A stretch of 64,000 nt of DNA. Origin: Actinoplanes sichuanensis (GTDB lineage: Bacteria > Actinomycetota > Actinomycetes > Mycobacteriales > Micromonosporaceae). Location of the stretch: positions 7,688,001 through 7,752,000 of the forward strand of contig NZ_AP028461.1 in NCBI RefSeq assembly GCF_033097365.1, in the 5' to 3' direction. Made by a program: the position numbers and the translations under genes. Positions 1 to 8,024 of the stretch are shown here, one piece after another (position 1 is the stretch's first letter; each line of letters opens with the position of its first letter). Below the pieces are notes generated by a model. It saw only the letters and a list, made by a program, of their open reading frames with translations. It was not told the DNA's origin and did no database searches.

Positions 1-1474
1 CCGTCGCCACGAGCGCCGCCGTGTCGCGGGGGCCGAGACCGCCGACCCGGATCGGCGGCGCGGCGGTGCCCGCCCGCAGCCAGCGGTCGACCGGTAGGCC
101 GTCCCGGTAGGCGAGGACCATCAGCAGCCCGGGAATCGGCCCGTCGGCCAGGATCGCGTCCAGGACGTGCAGCGACCCGCTGCTCGCCCATTGCAGGTCG
201 TCGAGGACGAAGACGATCCGGTGCCGTTCGGCGAACGCCCGCAGCAGGGTGACCGCGGTCGCGCTGGTCCGGGCCCGGGCGGTCACCGGGTCGCCCGGTG
301 GTGGCCGGTCGCCGGTGCCGAGCAGGTCGGTCATCTCCGGGATGGCGGCGCGGGCTATCGAGACGTTCGCGCCGAGCGCGGCCAGGATCCGCTGCCGGGC
401 GTCGGCCACCTCCGGTTCCGGCGCGGCGAGCAGCAACCGGGTCAGGGCCCGCAGCGCTCGGGTGATCCCGGCGGTGTCGGTACCGGTCCGGAACTGATCG
501 AACCGCCCGTCGGCGAACCATCCGCCGCGTGCCGTGATCACCGGCCGCAGGCAGCGGGCCAGTGCGGTCTTGCCGATCCCGGGCGGCCCGCTGATCAGCA
601 CGGCCGGCGCTCCGTCACGCATCGCCCCGTCGAGCGCCGCGGTCAGCGCGCCGATCTCCGGTTCCCGACCGATCAGTTCGGACGGCGGTTCGAGGAAGGC
701 CGGGAAGTCCCGTTCGCCGAGCTCCCAGCCGGTGTCCGGGCCGGTCCGGCAGCGCGTCAGGTCGTGGGCGAGCCCGTCGGCGCTCTGGTAGCGGCGCCCC
801 GGATCCTTCTCCAGCAGCCGCATGATGATCTCGCTGAACCGGGGCGGCAGCCCGGATCGCCGCTGCGCCACCGGCACCGGCGGCCGGACCAGGGTGTCCC
901 GGACCAACTCCAGGGGATCGTCGCCGGTGAACGGCGGTTCGCCGACGGCCAGCGTGTACAGGGTGGCGCCGAGCCCGTACAGATCCGCCCGCGAGTCGAC
1001 GGCCGGCCCGATCCGCCCGGTCTGCTCCGGCGCGAGATAGCCGAGCGTGCCGACCGGCCCGTCCGGCTCGTCGGCCTCCGGCCGCCCGAGCAGCGCCAGA
1101 TCGAAATCGATCAGCACCGAACGTCCGGCGAGCACCACATTGGCCGGGGTGACATCACGATGGACGACGCCCGCACGGTGCACGGCGGCCAGCGTCACCG
1201 CCAGGTCCGCGGCGATTTTCAACAGCAGGGGTACGGCCAGGCGCCCCCGATCCAGCGGTGTGCCTCCGTCGTCCTTCAGGATCAGCGTCTGGCGCGACTG
1301 GGTGGCGGCCAGCCGGGGCACTCCCGGGATACCGGCGAGGTGGCCCAGGACCTCCTGCTCGTGCCGGATCCGCCGGACCGCACCGGGCCCGGTGGCACGT
1401 TTGCAGATCAGGGTCTCGTGGCGGTCGGCGGAGCTCCGGCGAAGGACCTGCGTCCGTTCGCTGCGATAGAGCAT
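1..1474 (-). CDS. Serine/threonine protein kinase fused to AAA ATPase (N-terminal part, runs off the window)
   Basis: The protein starts at ATG 1474 (an in-frame GTG lies at 1486) and is still open at base 1, giving about 491 residues. Residues 1-250 form a protein kinase domain: candidate ATP-anchoring Lys near 25, the catalytic HRD at 105-107 and DFD in place of DFG at 123-125, then GTLGYLAPEQ. After a short linker an ATPase domain begins near 265 with Walker A GPPGIGKT (296-303) and a later VFVLDDLQWA Walker B. This order is known from large PknK-like regulators and from kinase/ATPase/GAF/histidine-kinase proteins. Which type this is depends on the missing C-terminus. It is divergent from the ClpP-like gene. 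Confidence 0.8.
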   Translation of the reverse strand, partial: MLYRSERTQVLRRSSADRHETLICKRATGPGAVRRIRHEQEVLGHLAGIPGVPRLAATQSRQTLILKDDGGTPLDRGRLAVPLLLKIAADLAVTLAAVHRAGVVHRDVTPANVVLAGRSVLIDFDLALLGRPEADEPDGPVGTLGYLAPEQTGRIGPAVDSRADLYGLGATLYTLAVGEPPFTGDDPLELVRDTLVRPPVPVAQRRSGLPPRFSEIIMRLLEKDPGRRYQSADGLAHDLTRCRTGPDTGWELGERDFPAFLEPPSELIGREPEIGALTAALDGAMRDGAPAVLISGPPGIGKTALARCLRPVITARGGWFADGRFDQFRTGTDTAGITRALRALTRLLLAAPEPEVADARQRILAALGANVSIARAAIPEMTDLLGTGDRPPPGDPVTARARTSATAVTLLRAFAERHRIVFVLDDLQWASSGSLHVLDAILADGPIPGLLMVLAYRDGLPVDRWLRAGTAAPPIRVGGLGPRDTAALVAT

Positions 1475-1699
1475 GACCTCGCCCACAGACCGATTTTTCT
1501 CACTTCTGGGGCCTGGGTGGTGCTTCTTCCGCAAACAGCCCAGTGTGCTGGGGCAATGCTGCGATGGATCCCTGCAACCGGTGGTGATGACGGGCCCCGG
1601 CACCGACCGGCATGGCCGGCCCCGGCCACCGCCGGTTGTCGGCACGTTTCGCGGCGCCGTGGTTAGGCTGGCGTGAGGCCGTGCACACCGGAGGTGACG

Positions 1700-2320
1700 A
1701 TGCCCCTGTATCCACACCAGCCGCATCACCGACCCGAGTGGCCGCCGCCGCAGCTGCCACCGGCCGGCCCCGGCCTGCCCGGCTGGCTGGAGGAGCGGCT
1801 CTTCGACCAGCGGATCGTGATGATGCGCGGGCATCTCAGCGCGGAGACCGCGACCGGGATCGCGGCGGCGCTGCTCACCCTCGACTCGGCCGGGCCGGAG
1901 GTGGTTCACCTGCACGTGTCGAGTCCGGGCGGTGATCTCAGCGCCGCGTTGTCGGTGGTCGACGTGCTCGACGCGCTGGCCGCTCCGGTGCACGCGCTGG
2001 TCACCGCGGAGGCGGGCGGGGCGGCGCTGGCCGTGCTGGCCGCGGCGGATCAGCGGGCGGCGTACCGTCACGCGCGTTTCAAACTCGTCGAACCGCGCGC
2101 CGCGGGGGTGACCGGGACCGCCGACGAGGTCGCGGCCGCCGCCGGGCAGCATCTGCGCGAGCTTGAGGAGGTGCTGGTTCGGCTGGCCGAGATCACCGGT
2201 CAGCCGCGCAGCCGGGTCGAGAACGATCTGTCCGCGGGCCGCACCCTGAGCGCGGCCGAGGCCTTGGAGTACGGCCTGATCCACGAGGTGGTGGCCCCGA
2301 AGAAGAACGGGCCCCGGTGA
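1700..2320 (+). CDS. ClpP-like protein lacking the catalytic Ser and His (probable pseudoprotease)
   Basis: 206 residues, started at ATG 1700 with GGAGGT five bases upstream; an in-frame ATG at 1673 has no such site. A Pro-rich tail (1-28) precedes a ClpP/crotonase fold with HVSSPGGDL (72-80) and SAAEALEYGLIHEV near the end, both typical of ClpP. Where ClpP has GQAASMA the protein reads AEAGGAALAV and contains no Ser between residues 86 and 165. The MIHQP histidine is replaced (KLVEP, Val130). An Asp matching the third triad member may remain at 176. A structural or regulatory role like ClpR is inferred. No Clp ATPase gene is nearby. Confidence 0.8.
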   Translation: MPLYPHQPHHRPEWPPPQLPPAGPGLPGWLEERLFDQRIVMMRGHLSAETATGIAAALLTLDSAGPEVVHLHVSSPGGDLSAALSVVDVLDALAAPVHALVTAEAGGAALAVLAAADQRAAYRHARFKLVEPRAAGVTGTADEVAAAAGQHLRELEEVLVRLAEITGQPRSRVENDLSAGRTLSAAEALEYGLIHEVVAPKKNGPR

Positions 2321-2337
2321 AGACCGGGGCCCGTTCT
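2304..2337. terminator. Hairpin between convergent genes, overlapping the ClpP-like stop codon
   Basis: A perfect 15-bp stem (AGAACGGGCCCCGGT and its complement, 2304-2318 and 2323-2337) with loop GAAG. The TGA at 2318-2320 lies within it. It sits between the ClpP-like gene and the end of the L11 gene, so it can act on both strands. There is no strong T-run. Confidence 0.65.
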
Positions 2338-2353
2338 CAGAAAATCAGGAACT

Positions 2354-2779
2354 TCAGGAAGCGACCTTGACACCCATGGAACGGGCGGTGCCGGACACGA
2401 TCTTGATCGCGGCCTCGAGGTCGTTCGCGTTGAGGTCCACCAGCTTGCGCTCCGCGATCTCCTTGACCTGCTGGGCACTGAGGGTGCCGACGGTCGTGGT
2501 GAGCGGGTTGGCGGCGCCGGACTGGATGCCCAGGCTCTTCCGGATGAGGAAGCTGGTCGGCGGCGTCTTGTAGGCCAGCGTGTGGCTGCGGTCCTCGTAG
2601 ACCGACACGATGACCGGGATGATCTCGCCCCGGTTCTTCGCGGTGGCCTCGTCGTACTCGACCTTGACGGCGCGCATGTTGGCACCGGTCGGGCCGAGCA
2701 TCTTACCGAGGTCGACCATCGCGGCGTTACCCGCCTCAAGCGCGAGGGTTACCTCATGGGTCTTCTTCTTGGGAGGCAT
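2354..2779 (-). CDS. rplK: Divergent stand-alone ribosomal protein L11 paralogue
   Basis: 141 residues from ATG 2779, with AAGGAGCC eight bases upstream. The C-terminal RNA-binding half is ordinary L11 (VYEDRSHTLAYKTPP, DLNAND, GTARSMGVKV). The N-terminal half is altered: the family's Pro-rich segment (ANPAPPVGPALGQHGVNI type) is replaced by AAMVDLGKMLGPTGANM (19-35), so the prolines known to contact thiostrepton are absent. Canonical rplK lies in secE-nusG-rplK-rplA; here no rplA follows and the next gene is convergent. It is therefore probably a second copy, either an alternative-ribosome protein or a drug-tolerant form. Both roles are inference. Confidence 0.85.
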   Translation of the reverse strand: MPPKKKTHEVTLALEAGNAAMVDLGKMLGPTGANMRAVKVEYDEATAKNRGEIIPVIVSVYEDRSHTLAYKTPPTSFLIRKSLGIQSGAANPLTTTVGTLSAQQVKEIAERKLVDLNANDLEAAIKIVSGTARSMGVKVAS

Positions 2780-2850
2780 TGGGTAAGGCTCCTTAGGGTG
2801 AGCTGCGGGCCGAGACAACGCAGCTCGCCAGCATCAACGACACACGACAA

Positions 2851-2912
2851 CCCCGAGACCTTACTACCGTGTCGACGAGAGGGTCAAAACGGTGGGTGTA
2901 CGGGGTCTCGGG
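2851..2912 (-). repeat. Inverted repeat in the leader/promoter region of the L11 paralogue
   Basis: CCCGAGACC (2852-2860) and its complement GGTCTCGGG (2904-2912) flank about 43 bases upstream of the L11 start. A TTGACC that could be a -35 element lies between the arms on the minus strand. It could be an operator or RNA structure. Only the repeat itself is seen. Confidence 0.35.
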
Positions 2913-2964
2913 TCCGCCACCCAGTGTAGCCCCCGACTCCGGAGCACCCGGGACCGGCCCGGCG

Positions 2965-3747
2965 TCAGAACCGGTCGCAGTCGCACTCGCGCATGTTCGC
3001 CCGGATCAGGTGCACGTAATCCGGGTTCGACAGCTTCTTACTCGCCAGGTACGTCTCCTCGGTCGACCCCGGACCCATGTTGTACCCGTTGATCACCAGG
3101 TTCAGCAGGCACGGCGACGCGTCGGTCTTGCACTTGGCGGTGCTCAGGTCGTACTTCTCGGCGAAATACTTCTCACCGAAGTACTTGGTCAGCCAGGCCA
3201 GGTAGTTGGCGCCGATGATCGCGTTCTGCTTGTAGTCATCGGAGTCGTAGTTCTTCTCGAACCGCTGGTTGACGAAATCCTCGGTGTCCGGCATCACCTG
3301 CATCAGACCGTAGCCACCGTCACAGTTGCGGATGTTCGACACCCAGCCGCTCTCGTGCCACGCCACCGACCGGATCAGATCGGCCGGCACCCGCAGCGTC
3401 GGCGCCGAACCCGGCCAGTACACCTTCGTCGCCGCCGCGTTCAGGGCCACCTTCGCCTTCGCCCGGGTCACCGCTTTACCCACGTAGTCCGCGCACGGCG
3501 GGAGCTGCATGTTGAACGGGTCCTCGGTCGGCTTCACGGCCGGCTTCTTGGACGCCTTCGTCTTCGAGGGCGACGGCTTCACCGGCTCCGGCGTCGGCTC
3601 CTCTTCCACAGTCGGCTCGACCGTCGGCTCGCTGGTCGTCACCGCCACCGGCGCGGCTGCCTGCTTCTCCTCGTCCGCCCCGGCCAGACCACATCCCGCG
3701 GCCACCACCAGAACCGTCACCGCGGCCACAATGTTGATCTTGCGCAT
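2965..3747 (-). CDS. Lytic transglycosylase-like (SLT domain) lipoprotein
   Basis: 260 residues from ATG 3747, with GGGGGAGG about ten bases upstream; the frame stays open further upstream but without signal. Residues 1-19 are a lipoprotein signal with lipobox VAAGC (Cys19). A Pro/Glu/Lys-rich linker (30-77) would reach into the wall. The catalytic part has the SLT hallmarks: AWHESGW with the likely catalytic Glu at 132, GGYGLMQVMP, and NGYNMGPG near the end. Predicted role: cleavage of peptidoglycan glycan strands from the outer face of the membrane. The Cys-rich end (RECDCDRF) is unusual. It is divergent from typA. Confidence 0.85.
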   Translation of the reverse strand: MRKINIVAAVTVLVVAAGCGLAGADEEKQAAAPVAVTTSEPTVEPTVEEEPTPEPVKPSPSKTKASKKPAVKPTEDPFNMQLPPCADYVGKAVTRAKAKVALNAAATKVYWPGSAPTLRVPADLIRSVAWHESGWVSNIRNCDGGYGLMQVMPDTEDFVNQRFEKNYDSDDYKQNAIIGANYLAWLTKYFGEKYFAEKYDLSTAKCKTDASPCLLNLVINGYNMGPGSTEETYLASKKLSNPDYVHLIRANMRECDCDRF

Positions 3748-3897
3748 CGACGCGAACCTCCCCCGTTGGACATCGACGAGGAACGCTAACAGTGGCCGAC
3801 TCATCACCGCTGACCCGTAAAACGGACAGATCAGCACAAGATTCGGGCTTTGACCCCGTGTCACGATCGGCAACCTGAGCCGGGAACAATGGACGTC

Positions 3898-5760
3898 ATG
3901 CAGACCCGCACCGACCTACGCAACGTCGCCATCATCGCTCACGTCGACCATGGCAAAACCACCCTGGTCGACGCCATGCTGCGCCAGGGCAGCCAGTCCC
4001 ACGCGCGTGGCGAGATGGCCGACCGCGTCATGGACTCCATGGACCTGGAGCGGGAAAAGGGCATCACCATTCTCGCCAAGAACACGGCGATCAGCTACCA
4101 GCCCGCCGAGGGCGAAGCCGTCACCATCAACATCATCGACACCCCCGGCCACGCCGACTTCGGCGGTGAGGTCGAGCGCGGCCTCACCATGGTCGACGGT
4201 GTCGCCCTCCTCGTCGACGCCTCCGAGGGCCCGCTCCCGCAGACCCGCTTCGTGCTGCGCAAGGCGCTCGCCGCCAAGCTGCCGATCATCCTGATCATCA
4301 ACAAGGTCGACCGGCCGGACGCGCGCATCAAAGAGGTCGTCGACGAGACCTACGAGCTGTTCCTCGACCTCGACGCCAACGAGTCGCAGATCGACTTCCC
4401 GATCGTCTACGCCTGCGCCCGCGACGGCATCGCCTCGCTGACCCAGCCCAAGGACGGCACCGTCCCGGAGGACAGCGACTCCCTCGATGTGCTGTTCAGC
4501 ACCATCCTGGAGACCATTCCGGCGCCGAAGTTCCACGAGGACGCCCCGCTGCAGGCGCACGTCGTGAACCTCGACGCCTCGCCGTTCCTCGGCCGTCTCG
4601 CGCTCTGCCGCGTCCACGAGGGCACCATCCGCAAGGGCCAGACCGTCGCCTGGTGCAAGACCGACGGCACCATCAGCAACGTGCGCATCTCCGAGCTGCT
4701 GGTCACCGAGGGCCTGGAGCGCAAGCCCGCCGAGAGCGCCGGCCCCGGCGACATCATCGCCCTCGCCGGCATCCCGGAGATCATGATCGGCGAGACCCTC
4801 GCCGACGCGGAGAACCCGATTCCGCTCCCGCTGATCACCGTCGACGAGCCGGCCATCTCCATGGTCATCGGCACCAACACCTCGCCGCTGGTCGGCAAGG
4901 TCAAGGGCGCCAAGGTCACCGCCCGGATGGTCAAGGACCGCCTCGACAAGGAGCTCATCGGCAACGTGTCGCTGCGCGTCCTCAACACCGACCGCCCCGA
5001 CGCCTGGGAGGTCCAGGGCCGTGGTGAGCTGGCTCTCGCCATCCTGGTCGAGCAGATGCGCCGGGAGAATTACGAGCTCACCGTCGGCAAGCCGCAGGTC
5101 GTCACCAAGACCATCAACGGCAAGGTGCACGAGCCGGTCGAGCGTCTCACCATCGACGCGCCCGACGAGTACATGGGCGCCATCACCCAGCTGCTCTCCA
5201 CCCGCAAGGGCCGGATGGAAGAGCTGATCAACCACGGCACCGGGTGGCTCCGCATGGAGTGGCTCGTCCCCGCCCGCGGCCTGATCGGCTTCCGGACCGA
5301 GTTCCTCACCGAGACCCGCGGCACCGGCATCATGCACCACCTGTTCGAGGCCTACGAGCCGTGGTTCGGCGAGCTGCGCACCCGCCAGAACGGTTCGCTC
5401 GTCGCCGACCGGGCCGGCGCCGTCACCGCCTTCGCGATGATCAACATCCAGGAGCGCGGGCAGCTCTTCGTCGAGCCCGCCACCGAGGTCTACGAAGGCA
5501 TGATCGTCGGCGAGAACTCCCGCGACGACGACATGGACGTCAACATCACCAAGGAGAAGAAGCTCACCAACATGCGTGCGGCCAGCGCGGACAACACCGA
5601 GAAGGTGATCCCGCCGCGCAAGCTGTCCCTGGAGCAGTCCCTCGAGTTCTGCCGCGAGGACGAGTGCGTCGAGGTCACCCCGTCCGCCGTGCGGATCCGC
5701 AAGGTGGTTCTGGACGCCACCACCCGCGGTCGTGCCGCCGCTCGCCGCAAGCACCAGTAA
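3898..5760 (+). CDS. typA: Ribosome-associated GTPase TypA/BipA
   Basis: 620 residues from ATG 3898 (ATG 3889 is an alternative; neither has a strong SD). The translational GTPase domain shows G1 AHVDHGKTT (14-22), the switch II motif [16 protein letters not shown], and G4 NKVDRPDA. These are followed by the EF-Tu domain II, EF-G-like domains and the BipA-specific C-terminus rich in basic residues. Full family length. TypA binds 70S ribosomes in an EF-G-like manner and helps 50S assembly and growth at low temperature or under stress. Monocistronic: divergent promoter on the left, intrinsic terminator at 5775. Confidence 0.97.
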   Translation: MQTRTDLRNVAIIAHVDHGKTTLVDAMLRQGSQSHARGEMADRVMDSMDLEREKGITILAKNTAISYQPAEGEAVTINIIDTPGHADFGGEVERGLTMVDGVALLVDASEGPLPQTRFVLRKALAAKLPIILIINKVDRPDARIKEVVDETYELFLDLDANESQIDFPIVYACARDGIASLTQPKDGTVPEDSDSLDVLFSTILETIPAPKFHEDAPLQAHVVNLDASPFLGRLALCRVHEGTIRKGQTVAWCKTDGTISNVRISELLVTEGLERKPAESAGPGDIIALAGIPEIMIGETLADAENPIPLPLITVDEPAISMVIGTNTSPLVGKVKGAKVTARMVKDRLDKELIGNVSLRVLNTDRPDAWEVQGRGELALAILVEQMRRENYELTVGKPQVVTKTINGKVHEPVERLTIDAPDEYMGAITQLLSTRKGRMEELINHGTGWLRMEWLVPARGLIGFRTEFLTETRGTGIMHHLFEAYEPWFGELRTRQNGSLVADRAGAVTAFAMINIQERGQLFVEPATEVYEGMIVGENSRDDDMDVNITKEKKLTNMRAASADNTEKVIPPRKLSLEQSLEFCREDECVEVTPSAVRIRKVVLDATTRGRAAARRKHQ

Positions 5761-5774
5761 GTCGTTTGTTTCTC

Positions 5775-5814
5775 AGTCCGGCCCGTCCATGTTCTTTGGG
5801 CGGGCCGGACTTTT
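5775..5814 (+). terminator. Rho-independent terminator of typA
   Basis: Stem AGTCCGGCCCG (5775-5785) with CGGGCCGGACT (5801-5811), a 15-nt loop, then TTTT. It begins 15 bases after the typA stop. Confidence 0.85.
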
Positions 5815-5901
5815 CGTCTGGCGGTGGGCGCGGTTCGATGGTCGCTGTCCGGTCAGATCAAGACCCTCTGGCGGTACGGCCGGAGCACCGCACCAACCTC
5901 A

Positions 5902-6110
5902 CCTCTCCCTCGCCTCTCCCTCGCCCCTTCCTCGCCTCTCCCTCGCCCCTTCCTCGCCTCTCCCTCGCCCCTTCCTCACCTCTCCCTCGCCCCTTCCTCA
6001 CCTCTCCCTCGCCCCTTCCTCACCTCTCCCTCGCCCCTTCCTCACCTCTCCCTCGCCCCTTCCTCGCCCCTTCCTCGCCCCTTCCTCGCCCCTTCCTCGC
6101 CCCTTCCTCG
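5902..6110. repeat. Homopyrimidine/homopurine tandem array, 11- and 22-bp units
   Basis: One CCTCTCCCTCG unit is followed by seven 22-bp units (CCTCTCCCTCG + CCCCTTCCTCR, 5913-6066) and four CCCCTTCCTCG units (6067-6110). The + strand is almost purely C/T with a single G or A per unit. The 17-bp direct repeat TACGGCCGGAGCACCGC flanks the array (5875-5891 and 6113-6129). Open frames through it encode only Pro/Ser-rich repeats and are not called as genes. The rest of the 5815-6220 gap shows nothing else. Confidence 0.9.
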
Positions 6111-6220
6111 CCTACGGCCGGAGCACCGCGCCGTCCTCACCTTTTCTCGTCGAGGCTCCTGCCCCCACCACACGGCCGCCGCCCGCCGCCGGCCCCCGCC
6201 CGGCGAAAGTCGATCTTGCG

Positions 6221-6256
6221 AAAACGGGCCCGGCGACCGTGGTCGCCGGGCCCGTT
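6221..6256 (-). terminator. Rho-independent terminator of the TerC gene
   Basis: AACGGGCCCGGCGACC (6223-6238) pairs perfectly with 6241-6256. On the minus strand the stem runs into TTTT. It starts 15 bases after the stop codon. Confidence 0.85.
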
Positions 6257-6271
6257 CGGGTTGGTTCGGGA

Positions 6272-7264
6272 TTACTGGCTGGCCAGCTCCTTCTTCTTGT
6301 CACGAGACGTCTTCATCAGGCTGGCCACCGTGGCCACGGCCAGGGTTCCGAGGATCACCAGCAGAGAGAGCCAGATCGGGATCTCGGGCGCCCAGTGGAA
6401 GCCCTCGCCGCCGTTGATGAACGACAGGCTGTTGGTGTGCAGGGCCTCCAGGACCAGCTTCACGCCGATGAAGGCCAGCACCACGGCCAAGCCGATGTTG
6501 AGGTAGACGAGGCGCTCCAGGAGACCGCCGAGCAGGAAGAACAGCTGACGCAGGCCCATCAGCGCGAAAACGTTCGCGGTGAAGACCAGGTACGGCTCCT
6601 TGGTGATACCGAAGATCGCCGGGATCGAGTCGAGCGCGAAGATCAGGTCCGTGGTGCCGATCGCGATCATCACGATGAGCATCGGAGTGAAGAGGCGCTT
6701 ACCCGCTTCCGTGACGACGCTGAACCGGCCGTCGCCGAACTCGGAGGAGAGCGGCAGGGCCCGCTTGGCCCAGCGGATCAGGATGTTCTCCTTGAACTCC
6801 TCGTCCTCGTCCTCGCCCTTCACCAGCGTGATCGCCGTGTAGACCAGGAACGCGCCGAAGATGTAGAACACCCAGGAGAACTGTGTGATCAGCGCGGCGC
6901 CGGCGGCGATGAAGATGCCACGCATGACGAGGGCCAGCACGATGCCGATCAGCAGCACCTTCTGCTGAAGGTGCCGGGGCACGGCGAACCGGGCCATGAT
7001 GATCACGAAGACGAAGAGATTGTCGACACTCAGCGAATACTCGGTGAGCCAGCCGGTGTAGAACTCACCCGCCGCCTGGCCACCGGCGGTGAGCCAGACC
7101 CCGATACCGAAGACCACGGCGAGGCCCACGTAGAACGCGACCCACCCGCCGGCTTCCTTCATGCTGGGCTCGTGCGGTCGTCGCCCGATGATGAGCAGAT
7201 CGACGGCGAGAACCGCGACCAGCGCGACCAGGGTGGCGACCCACACCCATGCAGAAATGTTCAA
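6272..7264 (-). CDS. TerC/Alx-family integral membrane protein
   Basis: 330 residues from TTG 7264. The strong SD CGGAGGTC at 7270-7277 decides this rare start. About nine hydrophobic segments alternate with short charged loops; the family motif TEYSLSVDNLFVFVIIM (around 73-89) and a second acidic motif in IFALDSIPAIFGI match TerC. A central acidic loop (GEDEDEEFKE) is cytoplasmic or periplasmic. TerC/Alx proteins are implicated in Mn2+ export and metallation of exported proteins, which fits the yybP-ykoY-type element in the leader. Single gene with its own terminator. Confidence 0.92.
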   Translation of the reverse strand: MNISAWVWVATLVALVAVLAVDLLIIGRRPHEPSMKEAGGWVAFYVGLAVVFGIGVWLTAGGQAAGEFYTGWLTEYSLSVDNLFVFVIIMARFAVPRHLQQKVLLIGIVLALVMRGIFIAAGAALITQFSWVFYIFGAFLVYTAITLVKGEDEDEEFKENILIRWAKRALPLSSEFGDGRFSVVTEAGKRLFTPMLIVMIAIGTTDLIFALDSIPAIFGITKEPYLVFTANVFALMGLRQLFFLLGGLLERLVYLNIGLAVVLAFIGVKLVLEALHTNSLSFINGGEGFHWAPEIPIWLSLLVILGTLAVATVASLMKTSRDKKKELASQ

Positions 7265-7269
7265 CTAAG

Positions 7270-7277
7270 GACCTCCG
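7270..7277 (-). promoter_or_regulatory. TerC ribosome binding site, complementary to the riboswitch 3' strand
   Basis: The minus strand reads CGGAGGTC, five bases before the TTG start. It is an exact 8-nt complement of GACCTCCG at 7339-7346, the 3' strand of riboswitch helix P1. The SD can therefore be masked when P1 is open and freed when P1 closes. Confidence 0.7.
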
Positions 7278-7338
7278 GCAGACACGGGTCGTCGCTGCGC
7301 CCACCCTGGAAGAGATGAGAACAGCGACGTGCGACTGT

Positions 7339-7447
7339 CGGAGGTCTCTTCCGCCACGGATCCCGGATCCGTGACCACCGGCCCCGGGCCCGCCCCGAAG
7401 GACGTTCCGTGTTGACGAGACCGGAGCGGGGGAATACTCCCCTCCCA
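7339..7447 (-). ncRNA. yybP-ykoY-type manganese riboswitch in the terC leader
   Basis: The minus-strand leader has GGGAGGGGAGTA at the 5' side (7436-7447) and GGAAGAGACCTCCG at the 3' side (7339-7352). The GGAGG and CCTCC strands can form P1, and GGGGAGTA and AGACC resemble the conserved loop elements of this family. Between them lie stable hairpins, for example GGATCCGGGATCC. The family senses Mn2+ and often controls TerC/Alx and MntP genes, as the position here fits. The call rests on motif memory and context, not on a covariance-model score. Confidence 0.75.
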
Positions 7448-7688
7448 CAGGAGCCATTGTTACGCATCCTCGGCGCGAACGGCACACCGGGAGACCAGAG
7501 AGTGGTACGGCTCGCCATCGAAACGCCCCATCCGGGCAGAAACGACAAGCGCCGCACATCAACGGCCTCAAGGTTGCCGCCGCTTCCCTACCCTACGCCG
7601 TGAGCAGCGCCGATTCCCCCGCTTCGGGATCCCGCACCGCCGCTCGGGCATCCTAGTACGCTGCCCATCTGGTGCGTATGGGACGCTT

Positions 7689-8024
7689 GTGGGCATGGTT
7701 CTCGAAGTGACGCTGATCGACGTACTGCCAGGCCGGGAGGGCGACTTCGTCGATGCCTACGAACTGGCCCGGCCGCTGGTGGCGACGACACCCGGTTGCC
7801 GCTCGGTCCGGTTGCGGCGCGCCGTCGAGTCCCCGAGGCGATTCGTCCTCCTGGCCGAATGGGACAGCGTCGAGGCCCACGAGCAGAACTTCCGCCGCTC
7901 GGACCGTTTCGCACAGTGGCGCGCCTTGATCGGCGGTTCGCTGGCCCAGCCCCCGCTCGCCGAGTACTTCACCGACATCCAGAGCCCTAACCACAACCCG
8001 GGCCAAGACTTCTTCACCACCTGA
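7689..8024 (+). CDS. Antibiotic biosynthesis monooxygenase (ABM)-domain protein
   Basis: 111 residues from GTG 7689, preceded by GGGA at five bases; ATG 7695 is the alternative. The protein has the short ferredoxin-like ABM fold: a first strand MVLEVTLIDVLPGREGDFVDAY, then PGCRSVRLRRAVESPRRFVLLAEWDS, a helix, and QWRALIGGSLAQPPLAEYF. Such proteins dimerise and include quinol/haem monooxygenases and small enzymes of unknown substrate. No active-site assignment can be made. The last codons and the stop fall inside a 27-bp tandem repeat, so the C-terminal tail (residues from about 103) may be a product of that repeat. Confidence 0.75.
   Translation: MGMVLEVTLIDVLPGREGDFVDAYELARPLVATTPGCRSVRLRRAVESPRRFVLLAEWDSVEAHEQNFRRSDRFAQWRALIGGSLAQPPLAEYFTDIQSPNHNPGQDFFTT

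Noticed and set aside
167..1666. 499-codon open frame on the + strand opposite the kinase gene
   Set aside because: Arg/Gly/Pro-rich product without a family pattern; the minus frame has clear kinase and Walker motifs.
3916..5754. 612-codon frame antisense to typA
   Set aside because: Shadow frame of high-GC third positions; no domain, while typA is unambiguous.
5902..6110. CRISPR-like array
   Set aside because: Units are contiguous, with no unique spacers and no cas genes; it is a plain tandem repeat.
5824..6417. Pro/Ser-rich repeat protein encoded through the pyrimidine array
   Set aside because: Open only because the 11-bp units lack stops; no SD, and it runs into the TerC gene on the other strand.
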